A DNA stretch of 64,000 bases from an uncultured Collinsella sp. (GTDB lineage Bacteria > Actinomycetota > Coriobacteriia > Coriobacteriales > Coriobacteriaceae): assembly GCA_900541065.1 (NCBI GenBank), contig UQIE01000013.1:1-64000 (forward strand), read 5' to 3'. The notes under the pieces were generated by a model. The model had not been told where the DNA came from. It made no database searches and saw nothing but the letters and a program-made list of their open reading frames with translations. Each line of letters begins with the position of its first letter. Position 1 is the stretch's first letter. Of this stretch, positions 38,459-47,048 are shown piece by piece. Position numbers and translations under genes: made by a program.

Positions 38459-38902
38459 ATGACCAACGAAGAGCTGCAGCAGGAAATGATCGCCGCCATG
38501 AAGGCCAAGGATAAGGTTCGCCTGTCCATCATCCGCCAGGTCAAGGCCGAGGTGAAGAATATCGAGGTTAACGAGCGCCGCGACGTGACCGAGGAAGACG
38601 TCAACAGCATGATCAAGCGTCTGATTAAGCAGACGAGCGAGACGCTGGAGATGTCCATTAAGGCCGGTACCGACCAAGACCGTACCGACAACCTGACCGA
38701 GCAGGTCAAGATTCTGGAGAGCCTGCTGCCCGCACAGGTTTCGGGCGAGGAGCTCGAGGCTCTGATCGAGCAGGTCATCGCCGAGCTGGGCGCCACGTCC
38801 AAGAAGCAGATGGGTCAGGTCATGGGAGCACTCGGCAAGGCCACCGGCGGTAACTTTGATAAGCCTGCCGCGGCAAAGATCGTCGGCGCAAAGCTCGCGT
38901 AA
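38459..38902 (+). CDS. GatB/YqeY domain protein
   Basis: 147 aa from ATG 38459 (GAGGAGG upstream). The whole protein is the helical YqeY domain, similar to the C-terminal tail of the GatB amidotransferase subunit (start LQQEMIAAMKAKDKVRLSIIR, end GALGKATGGNFDKPAAAKIV). Free-standing copies are widespread next to rpsU or dnaG genes elsewhere; their job is unclear, though tRNA-related roles are assumed from the fold. Confidence 0.92.
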   Translation: MTNEELQQEMIAAMKAKDKVRLSIIRQVKAEVKNIEVNERRDVTEEDVNSMIKRLIKQTSETLEMSIKAGTDQDRTDNLTEQVKILESLLPAQVSGEELEALIEQVIAELGATSKKQMGQVMGALGKATGGNFDKPAAAKIVGAKLA

Positions 38903-38905
38903 TTT

Positions 38906-38933
38906 GTTACGCGGTTTTACCAAACCGCGTAAC
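38906..38933 (+). terminator. Hairpin after the yqeY-like gene
   Basis: GTTACGCGGTTT (38906-38917) pairs perfectly with AAACCGCGTAAC (38922-38933) around TACC; 3 nt after the stop codon. No T-run follows. Confidence 0.65.
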
Positions 38934-38946
38934 GGCCCGACGCCGC

Positions 38947-39045
38947 AAACCCGTACACGCGGCAATCTGACGTTCAATTTCAAGGGCGCGACCATAAGGT
39001 CTGCGCCCTTTCATTTCACGTCACCTTGCTCGCGTGTACGGGTTT
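38947..39045. repeat. Nested inverted repeat, cruciform-like
   Basis: The outer arms AAACCCGTACACGCG (38947-38961) and CGCGTGTACGGGTTT (39031-39045) are a perfect 15-bp pair. Inside, AAGGGCGC (38982-38989) pairs with GCGCCCTT (39003-39010). There is no coding potential. Confidence 0.75.
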
Positions 39046-39079
39046 TCGCTGACTTGTGCTCAACAAGGGGGGTTGGGTG

Positions 39080-39146
39080 CTCATTGGGGACAGACTTAAA
39101 TGAGTACCCAATGAGCGGGCACTCATTTAAGTCTGTCCCCAATGAG
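39080..39146. repeat. Perfect 26-bp inverted repeat with GGGGACAGAC core
   Basis: Arm 39080-39105 (CTCATTGGGGACAGAC...) pairs exactly with 39121-39146 over 26 bp; loop 15 nt. The GGGGACAG/CTGTCCCC core is shared with other palindromes here. It lies about 100 bp upstream of the amino-acid ABC transporter ATPase start. Confidence 0.85.
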
Positions 39147-39211
39147 TGGGTTAAAGGTTGCGGGTTCTTTACGGGAATGTAGTGTGGGCTGCGGAAACGT
39201 GGTTCTTTCCG

Positions 39212-39217
39212 TACAAT
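39212..39217 (+). promoter_or_regulatory. Possible -10 box of the amino-acid ABC transporter operon
   Basis: TACAAT, 35 nt before the ATPase start codon at 39253. No clear -35 box was found at the right distance. Confidence 0.35.
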
Positions 39218-39252
39218 AGTTCAACTCGTGTAAACGCAGGGAAGGGACATTC

Positions 39253-39984
39253 ATGGCAGACATGATCGAGATCAAGCATCTCAACAAGTACTTTGGCGAC
39301 CTGCATGTGCTCAAAGATATCAATCTCACCGTTAAGCGCGGCGAGAAGCTCGTAATGATCGGGCCTTCCGGCTCGGGTAAGTCGACGCTCATCCGTTGCG
39401 TCGATTATCTGGAGGAGCCCACGTCGGGCGAGGTCGTCATCGACGGTACGCCGCTCACCAAGAAGAATCACCTGGAGATGGCTCGCAAGTATAGTTCCAT
39501 GGTGTTTCAGCAGTTCAACCTGTATCCCAACATGACGGTGCTCGGCAACCTGACGCTCGCGCCCATCAAGCTGCAAAAGAAGAGCAAGGAGGAGGCGACC
39601 GAGATCGCCATCGCCGCACTCAAGCGCGTCGGCATGGCTCATAAGGCCGGCGAGTATCCGCAGAATCTCTCGGGTGGTCAGCAACAGCGCATCGCCATCG
39701 CCCGTGCTCTGTGCACCAAGCAGCCCATCATCCTGTTTGACGAGCCGACCTCGGCGCTCGACCCCGAGATGGTCCAGGAGGTTCTGGACGTTATGATTGA
39801 GCTCGCGCAGGAGGACATCACCATGATCTGCGTGACGCACGAGATGGGCTTTGCGCGCCAGGTGGCCGACCGCGTCATCTTTATGGAGGACGGCCGCATT
39901 CTGGAGGAGGGCACGCCCGAGCACTTCTTCGATAACCCCGAGAACCCGCGCTGCCGCGAGTTTCTGTCCAAGATTTTGCACTAG
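39253..39984 (+). CDS. Amino-acid ABC transporter ATP-binding protein
   Basis: 243 aa, single ABC domain. Walker A GPSGSGKST (about 37-45), Q-loop VFQQFNLYPNMTV, signature LSGGQQQR (about 138), Walker B IILFDEPTSALDPEMV and switch His in VTHEMGFA are all intact. The EMGFAR end is typical of polar amino-acid (GlnQ/HisP) importers. The substrate-binding protein and two permeases follow directly, so this is a complete import system. AGGGA precedes ATG 39253. Confidence 0.95.
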   Translation: MADMIEIKHLNKYFGDLHVLKDINLTVKRGEKLVMIGPSGSGKSTLIRCVDYLEEPTSGEVVIDGTPLTKKNHLEMARKYSSMVFQQFNLYPNMTVLGNLTLAPIKLQKKSKEEATEIAIAALKRVGMAHKAGEYPQNLSGGQQQRIAIARALCTKQPIILFDEPTSALDPEMVQEVLDVMIELAQEDITMICVTHEMGFARQVADRVIFMEDGRILEEGTPEHFFDNPENPRCREFLSKILH

Positions 39985-39992
39985 GCGCGGTG

Positions 39993-40868
39993 ATGGACAT
40001 GACGGATATGACGAGGGCGGCCGTGTCGCGCCGTCACTTTTTGCAGCTGGCGGGCGCCGGTATGCTTGCGCTGACGGGGACCGCGCTTACCGGTTGCGGC
40101 AACTCCACCAGCGGCGAGGGCTCCGACAAGGGGTCCAAGCTTGCGGCCATCAAGTCGCGTGGCCATCTGAATGCCGGCGTTAAGAAGGACGTTCCCGGCT
40201 ATGGCTATTACGACACCGCCAAGGGCCGCTTTGAGGGCATGGAAGTCGATTTGTGCTACCAAATCGCCGCTGCCGTCTTTGGCGTGAGCTACAAGGAGGC
40301 CCGCGCCCAGGAGCTTGTCGAGTTTACCGACGTAACGCCCAAGACGCGCGGCCCGCTGATCGATAACGGCCAACTCGACGTGGTCGCGGCGACCTACACC
40401 ATCACCGACGAGCGCAAGAAGAGCTGGGATTTCTCGACGCCGTACCGCACCGACTACGTGGGACTCATGGTCAAGAAGCGTTCGGGTTTTACCTCGATTG
40501 AGGACCTGGACGGCAAGGTCATTGGCGTAAGCCAGGGTGCCACCACGCAGGGCCTGATCGAGCAGATGATCAAGGACAACGGCTTTAGCTGCAAGCCCGA
40601 GTTTAGGGCCTTTAGCGGCTACCCCATCATCAAGAGTTCGCTCGACGCTGGCAATATCGACGTCTTTGCCATGGACCGCTCCACGTTGGCCGGTTACATG
40701 AACGAGACCGTTGAGCTGCTGCAGCCCGAGGTCAAGTTTGGCGAGCAGGGCTACGGCGTGGCGACCAAGAAGGGCTGCGACCTTTCGGCCGTGGTCGATC
40801 AGGTGATTTGCGATCGCCTGGCCGACGGCTGGCTCGACCAAGAGGTCAAGACCTGGGGCCTTGTATAG
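39993..40868 (+). CDS. Amino-acid ABC transporter substrate-binding lipoprotein
   Basis: 291 aa. The N-terminus has a twin-arginine motif SRRHFLQL followed by a hydrophobic stretch and the lipobox LTGC (about residue 30), which suggests export by the Tat system and attachment as a lipoprotein; GTG 39990 is an alternative start. The body is a type II periplasmic-binding fold (about 55-290) with GVKKDVPGYGYYD, the DVVAATYTITDERKK motif and GVSQGATTQGLIE. It resembles glutamate/glutamine-type binding proteins (GlnH, GluB), but ligand is inference. It starts 8 nt after the ATPase stop. Confidence 0.92.
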   Translation: MDMTDMTRAAVSRRHFLQLAGAGMLALTGTALTGCGNSTSGEGSDKGSKLAAIKSRGHLNAGVKKDVPGYGYYDTAKGRFEGMEVDLCYQIAAAVFGVSYKEARAQELVEFTDVTPKTRGPLIDNGQLDVVAATYTITDERKKSWDFSTPYRTDYVGLMVKKRSGFTSIEDLDGKVIGVSQGATTQGLIEQMIKDNGFSCKPEFRAFSGYPIIKSSLDAGNIDVFAMDRSTLAGYMNETVELLQPEVKFGEQGYGVATKKGCDLSAVVDQVICDRLADGWLDQEVKTWGLV

Positions 40869-40893
40869 GCGCATCGTCCAAGGAAGGAATCAA

Positions 40894-41640
40894 ATGCTCG
40901 AAGGATTATTTGACGCCGACCGTTGGTCGACGACATTTCAAAACATGGGGCCCTTCTGGGAGGGCTTTGGCGTGACGCTGCAGGTGGTCGTTGCCGGTCT
41001 GCTGCTGTCGCTGGTGCTGGGCACGCTGCTGGGCGTGTTCTCTACCACCCGTTCGCGCGTGCTGCGCGCCATAAGCCGCGTGTACGTGGAGTTTTACCAG
41101 AACACCCCGTTGCCCGTGCAGGTGCTCTTTATGTACATGGCCGGACCGCAGTTTTTGCAGGCCATAACCGGTGCCGACCAGCCGGTGCGCATCGCGCCGT
41201 TCGTGCTGGGCTTCTTGGGCGTGGGTCTGTATCACGCGGCCTACATTTCGGAGGTCATCCGCACCGGTATCGAGGCGGTTCCGCGCGGTCAGATGGAGGC
41301 GGCCCAGAGCCAGGGCTTCACCCGTGCGCAGGCGTACTGGTACATCGTGCTGCCCCAGACATTCAAGATCATTTTGCCGCCGCTGTGTAACCAGGCGCTC
41401 AACCTGGTCAAGAATACGTCGGTGCTGGCGCTTGTGGCCGGCGGCGACCTTATGTACCGTTCCGACAACTTTGTGAGTCTGTACGGTTACCTGCAGGGAT
41501 ACATCGTCTGCTGCCTTATGTACTTCATCATCTGCTTTCCGCTCGCCATGCTGGTGCAGTGGCTCGAGCGCCGCTCAAAGGAGCGTCCGCGCGGTGTGAG
41601 CTTGGCCGAGCTGGGGCTCGACAACGTAGAGGAGGCCTAG
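40894..41640 (+). CDS. Amino-acid ABC transporter permease 1
   Basis: 248 aa from ATG 40894 (AAGGAAGGA upstream). Five or six membrane segments with the HisMQ-type EAA loop: EVIRTGIEAVPRGQMEAAQSQGF (about 132-155). It forms the channel with the next gene's product. The C-terminus is a charged 30-residue tail. It starts 25 nt after the binding protein. Confidence 0.93.
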   Translation: MLEGLFDADRWSTTFQNMGPFWEGFGVTLQVVVAGLLLSLVLGTLLGVFSTTRSRVLRAISRVYVEFYQNTPLPVQVLFMYMAGPQFLQAITGADQPVRIAPFVLGFLGVGLYHAAYISEVIRTGIEAVPRGQMEAAQSQGFTRAQAYWYIVLPQTFKIILPPLCNQALNLVKNTSVLALVAGGDLMYRSDNFVSLYGYLQGYIVCCLMYFIICFPLAMLVQWLERRSKERPRGVSLAELGLDNVEEA

Positions 41641-41643
41641 CGC

Positions 41644-42282
41644 ATGGAAATCTTCAACGCGACCAACCTGCTCTACATTTGGGGCGGCTTTGTTAAGACG
41701 ATCGAGATCTCGGCGCTGTCGATCTTTTTCTCGCTCATCTTTGGCACGGTGCTGGCACTCGTTAAAAGCTATGCGCCCCGCCCGTTCCGTATTTTGGTGA
41801 GCGCCTATATCGAGCTGTTCCGCTGCACGCCAAACCTGCTGTGGATCCTGTTTATCTACTTTACGGTGCAGGGTTTGGACATTGTGATTTCGACCATTGC
41901 CTTTACGCTGTTTACCAGCGCTGTTATGGCCGAGATTGTGCGTGGCGGTCTCAACTCGATTCCGCGCGGCCAGTTTGAAGCGGCGCAGAGCCAGGGCTTC
42001 GGCTTCTTTGCCACCATGCGCTACATCATTCTGCCGCAGACGTTTAAGACGATCATTCCGGCGCTGTTTAGCCAGTGCACGACCGTCATCAAGGACAGCT
42101 CGTATCTTTCGGGCATTAATGTGGCCGAGCTCATGTACACGGCAAACGTCGTGATGGCCCATGCAATCGATCTGTCGCAGGTGCTTATGCTCTACGGCCT
42201 GGTGTTTGCGATGTACTTTGTGCTCAACTTTGGTATCTCGCTGCTGGTGAGGGCGTATCAGCGCCGCATCGTAGCCGCATAG
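41644..42282 (+). CDS. Amino-acid ABC transporter permease 2
   Basis: 212 aa with five or so membrane segments. The EAA loop reads EIVRGGLNSIPRGQFEAAQSQGF (about 98-120). Only 3 nt separate it from permease 1. The pair with the ATPase and binding protein forms one operon. The 170-bp gap that follows carries only an imperfect GC-rich hairpin (about 42297-42372). Confidence 0.93.
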   Translation: MEIFNATNLLYIWGGFVKTIEISALSIFFSLIFGTVLALVKSYAPRPFRILVSAYIELFRCTPNLLWILFIYFTVQGLDIVISTIAFTLFTSAVMAEIVRGGLNSIPRGQFEAAQSQGFGFFATMRYIILPQTFKTIIPALFSQCTTVIKDSSYLSGINVAELMYTANVVMAHAIDLSQVLMLYGLVFAMYFVLNFGISLLVRAYQRRIVAA

Positions 42283-42453
42283 TCCTGCTTCCCTAAGCAC
42301 GGCACCTTGCCCCTCAATCGTCGCTTGCGTACATTTAGTACGCGGCGCTCCTCTTTCGGGGCAATCTGCCGCACTTGGGAAACCCGGACCGGCGTAAGTG
42401 ACAAAATGGGAAACAGAGACTGCCTCTTTCTCATTTGTTAGAAAGGAATCGCG

Positions 42454-43077
42454 ATGAGCGATCTGGAGAACAAGAAGAGTCCTGTGGTCATTACCATCGC
42501 GCGCGACTTTGGCGCCGAGGGCCACGAGATTGGTCGCATGCTTGCCGACGAGTTGGGGATTCCGCTGTACGATAACGAGCTGCTGGTGCGTGCGTCGCTG
42601 CGCGCGGGCGAGTCGCTCGACAAGATGGCTGCCTACGACGAGCGCCTGGCCGTGGAGAACATGGCGTTTCTGCCCGACCGCTACGATGCCCGTTCGTACT
42701 CGGACAAGTTGTTCCAAAAGATGAGCCAGGTGATTTTGGATCTGGGCGAGACCGAGAGCTGCATTATCGAAGGCCGCCTGTCCGATTACCTGTTGCGTAA
42801 CAATCCCAACCACATTGCCGTGTTGGTGACCGCTCCCTTTGAGGACCGCGTCGAGATTGTGCGCAAGAAGCGCGGACTTAACAAAAAGAAGGGCGCCAAG
42901 CTGGTCAAGCAGCAGCAGAAGGCGCGTGAGGCGTTCTACAAGCGTTACAGCGCCGGAAAGTGGAAGATGACGAGCGGCAAAGACATCGTCGTCAACCGTG
43001 CCAAGCTGGGCCGCGAAGGCTGCAAGGATGTCATCGCCGCAGCCTACCGCTACAAAGTAGCGCAACTCGAAGGCTAG
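42454..43077 (+). CDS. Cytidylate-kinase-like protein
   Basis: 207 aa. It begins VVITIARDFGAEGHEIGRMLADELG, a degenerate P-loop region in the cytidylate-kinase-like family (AAA/NMP-kinase fold), and has the later conserved segments CIIEGRLSDYLL and VLVTAPFEDRVEIV. Canonical GxxxxGKS/T is replaced by DFGAEGHEIG, so nucleotide use is uncertain. Members are common in Clostridia and Coriobacteria; their substrate is not known. GAAAGGA precedes the ATG. Confidence 0.82.
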   Translation: MSDLENKKSPVVITIARDFGAEGHEIGRMLADELGIPLYDNELLVRASLRAGESLDKMAAYDERLAVENMAFLPDRYDARSYSDKLFQKMSQVILDLGETESCIIEGRLSDYLLRNNPNHIAVLVTAPFEDRVEIVRKKRGLNKKKGAKLVKQQQKAREAFYKRYSAGKWKMTSGKDIVVNRAKLGREGCKDVIAAAYRYKVAQLEG

Positions 43078-43086
43078 TCGATCAAT

Positions 43087-43130
43087 AACCACCACAAAGG
43101 GGACAAGCACCTTTGCGGTGGTTTTTGTTT
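43087..43130. terminator. Bidirectional terminator with repetitive stem
   Basis: AACCACCACAAAGG (43087-43100) pairs with CCTTTGCGGTGGTT (43110-43123), one mismatch, followed by TTTGTTTTAG. It lies between convergent genes. The stem and the GGGACA loop match the hairpins at 46998 and 54038 in inverted loop orientation. Confidence 0.8.
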
Positions 43131-44533
43131 TAGGCCGAGGGGAAGGCCTTGGTGAGACCGGCGCGCGTCTGCGTGTCGGTCTTTTGGTAGATGGAGCTCA
43201 GGTGGCGCTGTACCATGCGCATCGAGATACCGAGTTCCTCGGCAACCTGCTTGAGCGGGCGTTCATCCTGGGTCACGGCTATGAGCACGTCGACTTCGCG
43301 CGGGGTGAGAGCGTGGTTGGCGATGAAGGCCTGGCGTTGCTCCTCGATGGTGGGGGCGGCGAGTGCTTCTTCTGCCAGCTGCTCGCGCTCGCGCTCCCGC
43401 TCGGTTTGGGGCAGGCGGAACAGGCCCGCGGCTACAAACGCCGCGCAGGCGGCGACGAGCAAAACGAGCGCACCGATCATAATGAGGGCAACGTTATCCG
43501 AGGTCACGAGAGCAAGCGAGATGCCCGATGTGGTGAAAGCGCATACATTGTTGGCGGCGCGGCCCATGCCAGCCCAAAGGGCGGGCGCATGCATGTGCGG
43601 TGCCAGCTGTGTAAAGGTGGCGGTAAAGAACGTGACGAAAAAGCCCGAGCTCAGGTAAAAGACGACAAGGCCTAGGTTGGGATCGGCGCCGGCCTCCACG
43701 GCCAGGATGGAAATGGTCGAGAGCACGGCGATGCCGAGCATGACAAGTCCCATGTAGCGGCGCTCGGCAAGGTCAAAGATAAGACCGGCGGCAAGGCCGC
43801 TTGCCGCCAAAAAGAGGCGCGGCCAAGTCTGCACGGCAATGGTGCCGTGGGCGTTGGAGAGTGTGACCACGTTGTCGAGGGTGGAGAACAGACAGGCAAG
43901 AATCATGACGAGCGCGATGCTCCAGCATGCCTGCTTGGCGAGGGCATGAGAGGACTCAGCAAAGGGATTGATGGCGGGGCTGGAGCTCTCGGCAGCTTTT
44001 TGGGGAACGACGCTGAGGGCGGATATGGCGATAGTCGCTGCGCCAAGGACGATGAGCTCTGCGATACCGCCGCAATTGAGCAGGTTGACGGCGAACTGCA
44101 TCAGGATGCCCGCGGCATAGGCTGCTCCCGCACCGGTGGCGAGCTTGGGATCGTCTTGAAACGCCAGTGAAAAGGCGTGGTGCGCAGCGGCGCCCAGCAG
44201 GCCGAGTCCGAGGAATGCGAGGCAGCCCAGAATCTCGAGGGCAAGCGAACCCGTGGGGGACTGGATCTGGGTCAATCCCAGGATGGCGATGGGAACGGCG
44301 GCGCTGACAACTGCCTGGGGCTGGCCTTTGCGTTGGGCGAGACCGAGCAGCGGTGCATATCCGATAAAGCCGAGCACGCTCGCACCCAGAATAAAGCCCT
44401 GTGCGATTACAACGCGTTCGGCACCGGCGAGCAGCCCGACGTTGACGTCGAAACGAAACTCGGCGGCAAGGAAGGCGAAGGTGAAGAGCGCGAGTGCCAG
44501 AAGCGCGTTGATTTTAGGCCTGCTCAGGTTCAA
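43130..44533 (-). CDS. Transmembrane LuxR-family transcriptional regulator
   Basis: 467 aa. Residues 1-380 hold about twelve hydrophobic segments, arranged like a transporter (MFS-like) domain; the C-terminal 70 residues are a LuxR-type HTH (ALTPREVDVLIAVTQDERPLKQVAEELGIS, then MRMVQRHLSSIYQK). One-component membrane regulators of this form are numerous in Coriobacteriia. The helix-turn-helix would act at the membrane in response to a small ligand or envelope state. It is divergent from the surface protein gene at 44720, and the TAGGTTC-N8-GAACCTA palindrome lies in the gap, so it probably controls it; this is inference. Confidence 0.88.
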   Translation of the reverse strand: MNLSRPKINALLALALFTFAFLAAEFRFDVNVGLLAGAERVVIAQGFILGASVLGFIGYAPLLGLAQRKGQPQAVVSAAVPIAILGLTQIQSPTGSLALEILGCLAFLGLGLLGAAAHHAFSLAFQDDPKLATGAGAAYAAGILMQFAVNLLNCGGIAELIVLGAATIAISALSVVPQKAAESSSPAINPFAESSHALAKQACWSIALVMILACLFSTLDNVVTLSNAHGTIAVQTWPRLFLAASGLAAGLIFDLAERRYMGLVMLGIAVLSTISILAVEAGADPNLGLVVFYLSSGFFVTFFTATFTQLAPHMHAPALWAGMGRAANNVCAFTTSGISLALVTSDNVALIMIGALVLLVAACAAFVAAGLFRLPQTEREREREQLAEEALAAPTIEEQRQAFIANHALTPREVDVLIAVTQDERPLKQVAEELGISMRMVQRHLSSIYQKTDTQTRAGLTKAFPSA

Positions 44534-44635
44534 GGACGGTCCTTTGGGTGGACGAATAATCGTGTCCTCGATTGTAGCGTTCCCGGGACGAGTGTGGCGA
44601 TGGCGAAATCATATTGAATTAAACCGCAGGTAGAG

Positions 44636-44663
44636 GCCTAGGTTCACATCTACGAACCTAGGC
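44636..44663. promoter_or_regulatory. Operator-like palindrome before the first surface protein gene
   Basis: GCCTAGGTTC (44636-44645) and GAACCTAGGC (44654-44663), perfect 10-bp arms with an 8-nt spacer, in the divergent gap with the LuxR gene, 56 nt before the start codon at 44720. The inner TAGGTTC-N8-GAACCTA recurs before the second surface protein gene. Confidence 0.7.
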
Positions 44664-44719
44664 ATATGGAGTCATTTGGCACATCTTGGTGGTATGTCCC
44701 TACGACCAAGGAGGCCGTT

Positions 44720-46711
44720 ATGAACGTAAGCCACTTTGACAAGCAAGCTCAACGTGAGTCCACCTGCTCGCTGGTTCACGGTACCTGGCGTTGTGTGGGT
44801 GCCAAAATAGCTTGCGCCGGCGCGTGTGCGCTTATGGTCGGTCAGTTGCTGCTGCCGAGCGTGGCGCTGGCGACGGAATGCGCCGATCCCGCCGCTGGGA
44901 CGGATGAGGTTGCCGCGGCTCCGGTGACGCCGACGGTTGCGGAGGATACGGCTGCAACGACCGCGCCAGCTGCTTCGACCGCGCCTGCAACCGATGCTGC
45001 TCCGGCGGCGCAAGCCACCGTTGAGCCTCAGCAGACAATCCCAGCCGATGCCGCCAATGAGCCTAGCGGTGCTGTGCTCGCTGGGCAAAACGCTTCTGGC
45101 GACGACAACGCCGCCATGCCGGCGAGCAACGCCATCATGCCCTGTGGCGTGACCGATGTGACAGGCGGGGGCGGCGTTAGGGTCAATACGACCGTGGTCG
45201 ATCATTATACGAACTGCGAGCTTTCGGACAACATCACGCTCGAAAAGGGCCAGTCGTATACCCATGATTTTCCCGATGTTGAGGGTGGCATTCCAGAAGC
45301 GCTTGCGAGCGAAGTTGTCGAGGTTAAGTACTACAGGGCCGATGCCGCTTCGGGCACTCTGGTCGAAGTTCAGGATGCGTCCATGTCCGACGTGACGGCT
45401 CGCTTCGAACCCGTTGGCAATCACATGAGGCTGACGCTGACCTTTACGGGTGGCGCGGCAGGCGGCTCGTATCGACTCACGCGCAATGAGGCTCTCTATA
45501 TTGGCTCGGCACTGGAGTATACCGGAACTGACTATGAAGGCAGCTCGACTATCCTCAACGAAACCAGGTACGATTATTACCTCCGCTACGCCATCAATAG
45601 CGAAATTACGCTCGTTGCGTCAGAAAACGAAGCCCTCCATAACCTGAACGTCAACGACGTGAAGACCAACTACGCGCCCGGCGAGGCGCCCCGCGCGACC
45701 GCGACGATTCCCGCTGCTGACGCCGACAAGTACGAGATCGCCTACGAGTGCTGGGAGGAGATGGATGGCAGCGACCCCGCGGAGCTCACGCCCGTTGCCT
45801 TCTGGTATTCCGACCCCGCCAAGTATCCGACGGGCGCGAGGAGGATCGAACACTTCGAAGAGGGCAAGTTCTACATGTATTCCGTCGAGCTGAGGCTCAA
45901 GGGCGACAATACCGTGGGCAATGACTGCATGATGTACGTCAACGGCCATTGGACGCACCACATCAAGACCGTCAACGGCGTCTTCGCGCCAAACGCTGAC
46001 AATATGCTGTGCGAGCAGCCGATCGACGAATGGCGGGCCATCGACGTTATCGAGATCAACGGCGCCACGACCACCTTCAAGGCAGGCGATAAGCCGGTCT
46101 TTACGGCGAATGTTCCGACGGGCTCCAACTTCCTTCCTCAGTGTGAGTACTGGACGGGTAGCGACGGCAGCGAAGTGAACTCTCAGGAGTTCTGGGATCA
46201 GAACATCACGAACCACATCGACGCCTTTAAGCCTGGCGTGACCTATCGCTACGGTATCTACCTCAAGCCCGCGCGCGGATTCTACTTTACGCCCAACACC
46301 AAGCTGGTGATCAACGGCCAGGAGTGCGGCTACCAGATGGGCGAAGCGAGTGTAGTTGATCCCGAGAGCGGCTGTATCTTCACTCTGTGGCTCAACACCG
46401 ATTTGACCTTTACGCCTGAAGCCACGCCGACTCCCGATCCGCAGCCTACGCCGGATCCCAATCCGACGCCGCAGCCCGAGGTCAAGCCCGAAACCAAGCC
46501 TGAGACGAAACCCGAGACCAAACCCGCGGCTAAGCCGGCCACGACAACCGCCACGACCAAGACGGTTGAGAAAGCCGCGCCGACCAAGAAGGGCGATGCT
46601 GTCCTGGCTACCACGGGAGATACCACCGTAATGACGGTCACCGCCCTAGGTATCGCTGGCGCAACCGTTGCCGCTGCCGGCATCGCCGCAACCAAGCGCC
46701 GCAAGCGTTAG
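44720..46711 (+). CDS. Large cell-wall surface protein with LATTG anchor
   Basis: 663 aa from ATG 44720, chosen for its AAGGAGG box; an ATG at 44666 would lie just after the operator and has no such site. A signal peptide (about 28-50) is followed by an Ala/Thr/Pro-rich low-complexity stretch (50-130), a region with mainly beta character (150-560) that I cannot assign, and a PTPDP/KPET repeat linker (565-613). The C-terminus has the anchor LATTG (about 629), a hydrophobic helix and KRRKR. It is presumably linked to the wall by sortase. The last 36 residues are almost the same as in the 2203-aa protein downstream. Confidence 0.8.
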   Translation: MNVSHFDKQAQRESTCSLVHGTWRCVGAKIACAGACALMVGQLLLPSVALATECADPAAGTDEVAAAPVTPTVAEDTAATTAPAASTAPATDAAPAAQATVEPQQTIPADAANEPSGAVLAGQNASGDDNAAMPASNAIMPCGVTDVTGGGGVRVNTTVVDHYTNCELSDNITLEKGQSYTHDFPDVEGGIPEALASEVVEVKYYRADAASGTLVEVQDASMSDVTARFEPVGNHMRLTLTFTGGAAGGSYRLTRNEALYIGSALEYTGTDYEGSSTILNETRYDYYLRYAINSEITLVASENEALHNLNVNDVKTNYAPGEAPRATATIPAADADKYEIAYECWEEMDGSDPAELTPVAFWYSDPAKYPTGARRIEHFEEGKFYMYSVELRLKGDNTVGNDCMMYVNGHWTHHIKTVNGVFAPNADNMLCEQPIDEWRAIDVIEINGATTTFKAGDKPVFTANVPTGSNFLPQCEYWTGSDGSEVNSQEFWDQNITNHIDAFKPGVTYRYGIYLKPARGFYFTPNTKLVINGQECGYQMGEASVVDPESGCIFTLWLNTDLTFTPEATPTPDPQPTPDPNPTPQPEVKPETKPETKPETKPAAKPATTTATTKTVEKAAPTKKGDAVLATTGDTTVMTVTALGIAGATVAAAGIAATKRRKR

Positions 46712-46747
46712 GTTTTGGCGGCGGCGCCCATCCTCGGCTTTAGCAAA

Positions 46748-46965
46748 ATCTCAATCTGTAACACCAAGCCAGTCAAAACGGCTCTAGATGTTACAGATTG
46801 AGATGAACCGAATGGCCGCCAACCTAACGTCTCGATCTGTAACACGTAGCGGGGAATTTGGTCTCTAACTGTTACAGATCGAGACAAAGCGGGGGCGGCT
46901 GGAGCAATATCTCGATCTGTAACAACTACAAGGCTCAACAGGGCCTAACTGTTACAGATCGAGAC
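46748..46965 (+). repeat. Triple-hairpin array, copy 1, 3' of the first surface protein gene
   Basis: Three consecutive hairpins, each with 15-16-bp arms of the form TCTCGATCTGTAACA / TGTTACAGATCGAGA and a loop of exactly 25 nt: 46748-46804, 46829-46885 and 46909-46965. The period is 80-81 bp and the spacers are 24 and 23 nt. The array begins 37 nt after the stop codon. Copy 2 at 53787-54004 keeps the same geometry. Either a 3'-UTR RNA structure or a DNA repeat. Confidence 0.9.
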
Positions 46966-46997
46966 AAACATCGGAATCGGTTCGCCGACCAGACCCC

Positions 46998-47036
46998 AAA
47001 CCGCCACAAAGGTGCCTGTCCCCTTTGTGGCGGTTT
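46998..47036. terminator. Hairpin with TGCCTGTCC loop, first copy
   Basis: A perfect 15-bp stem, AAACCGCCACAAAGG (46998-47012) with CCTTTGTGGCGGTTT (47022-47036). It closes the 3' segment of the first surface protein gene and is matched by a copy at 54038-54072. It probably works as a terminator although the T-run is short. Confidence 0.7.
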
Positions 47037-47048
47037 GCGCAGGTAGAA

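Noticed and set aside
39990..40868. Second start for the binding protein at GTG 39990
   Set aside because: The ATG at 39993 follows in frame and gives the same signal peptide; difference is a single residue.
46708..46938. Minus-strand ORF of 76 codons in hairpin array 1, with a similar 76-codon ORF at 53747-53977
   Set aside because: Both are translations of the same repeat DNA. The duplicated hairpins explain the similarity, they overlap the gene ends, and no ribosome binding site stands out. The stem conservation also favours the plus strand.
46748..46965. CRISPR-like array because of the regular 80-bp period
   Set aside because: Only three units, each an inverted repeat with a 25-nt loop, no direct repeats with varied spacers and no cas genes.
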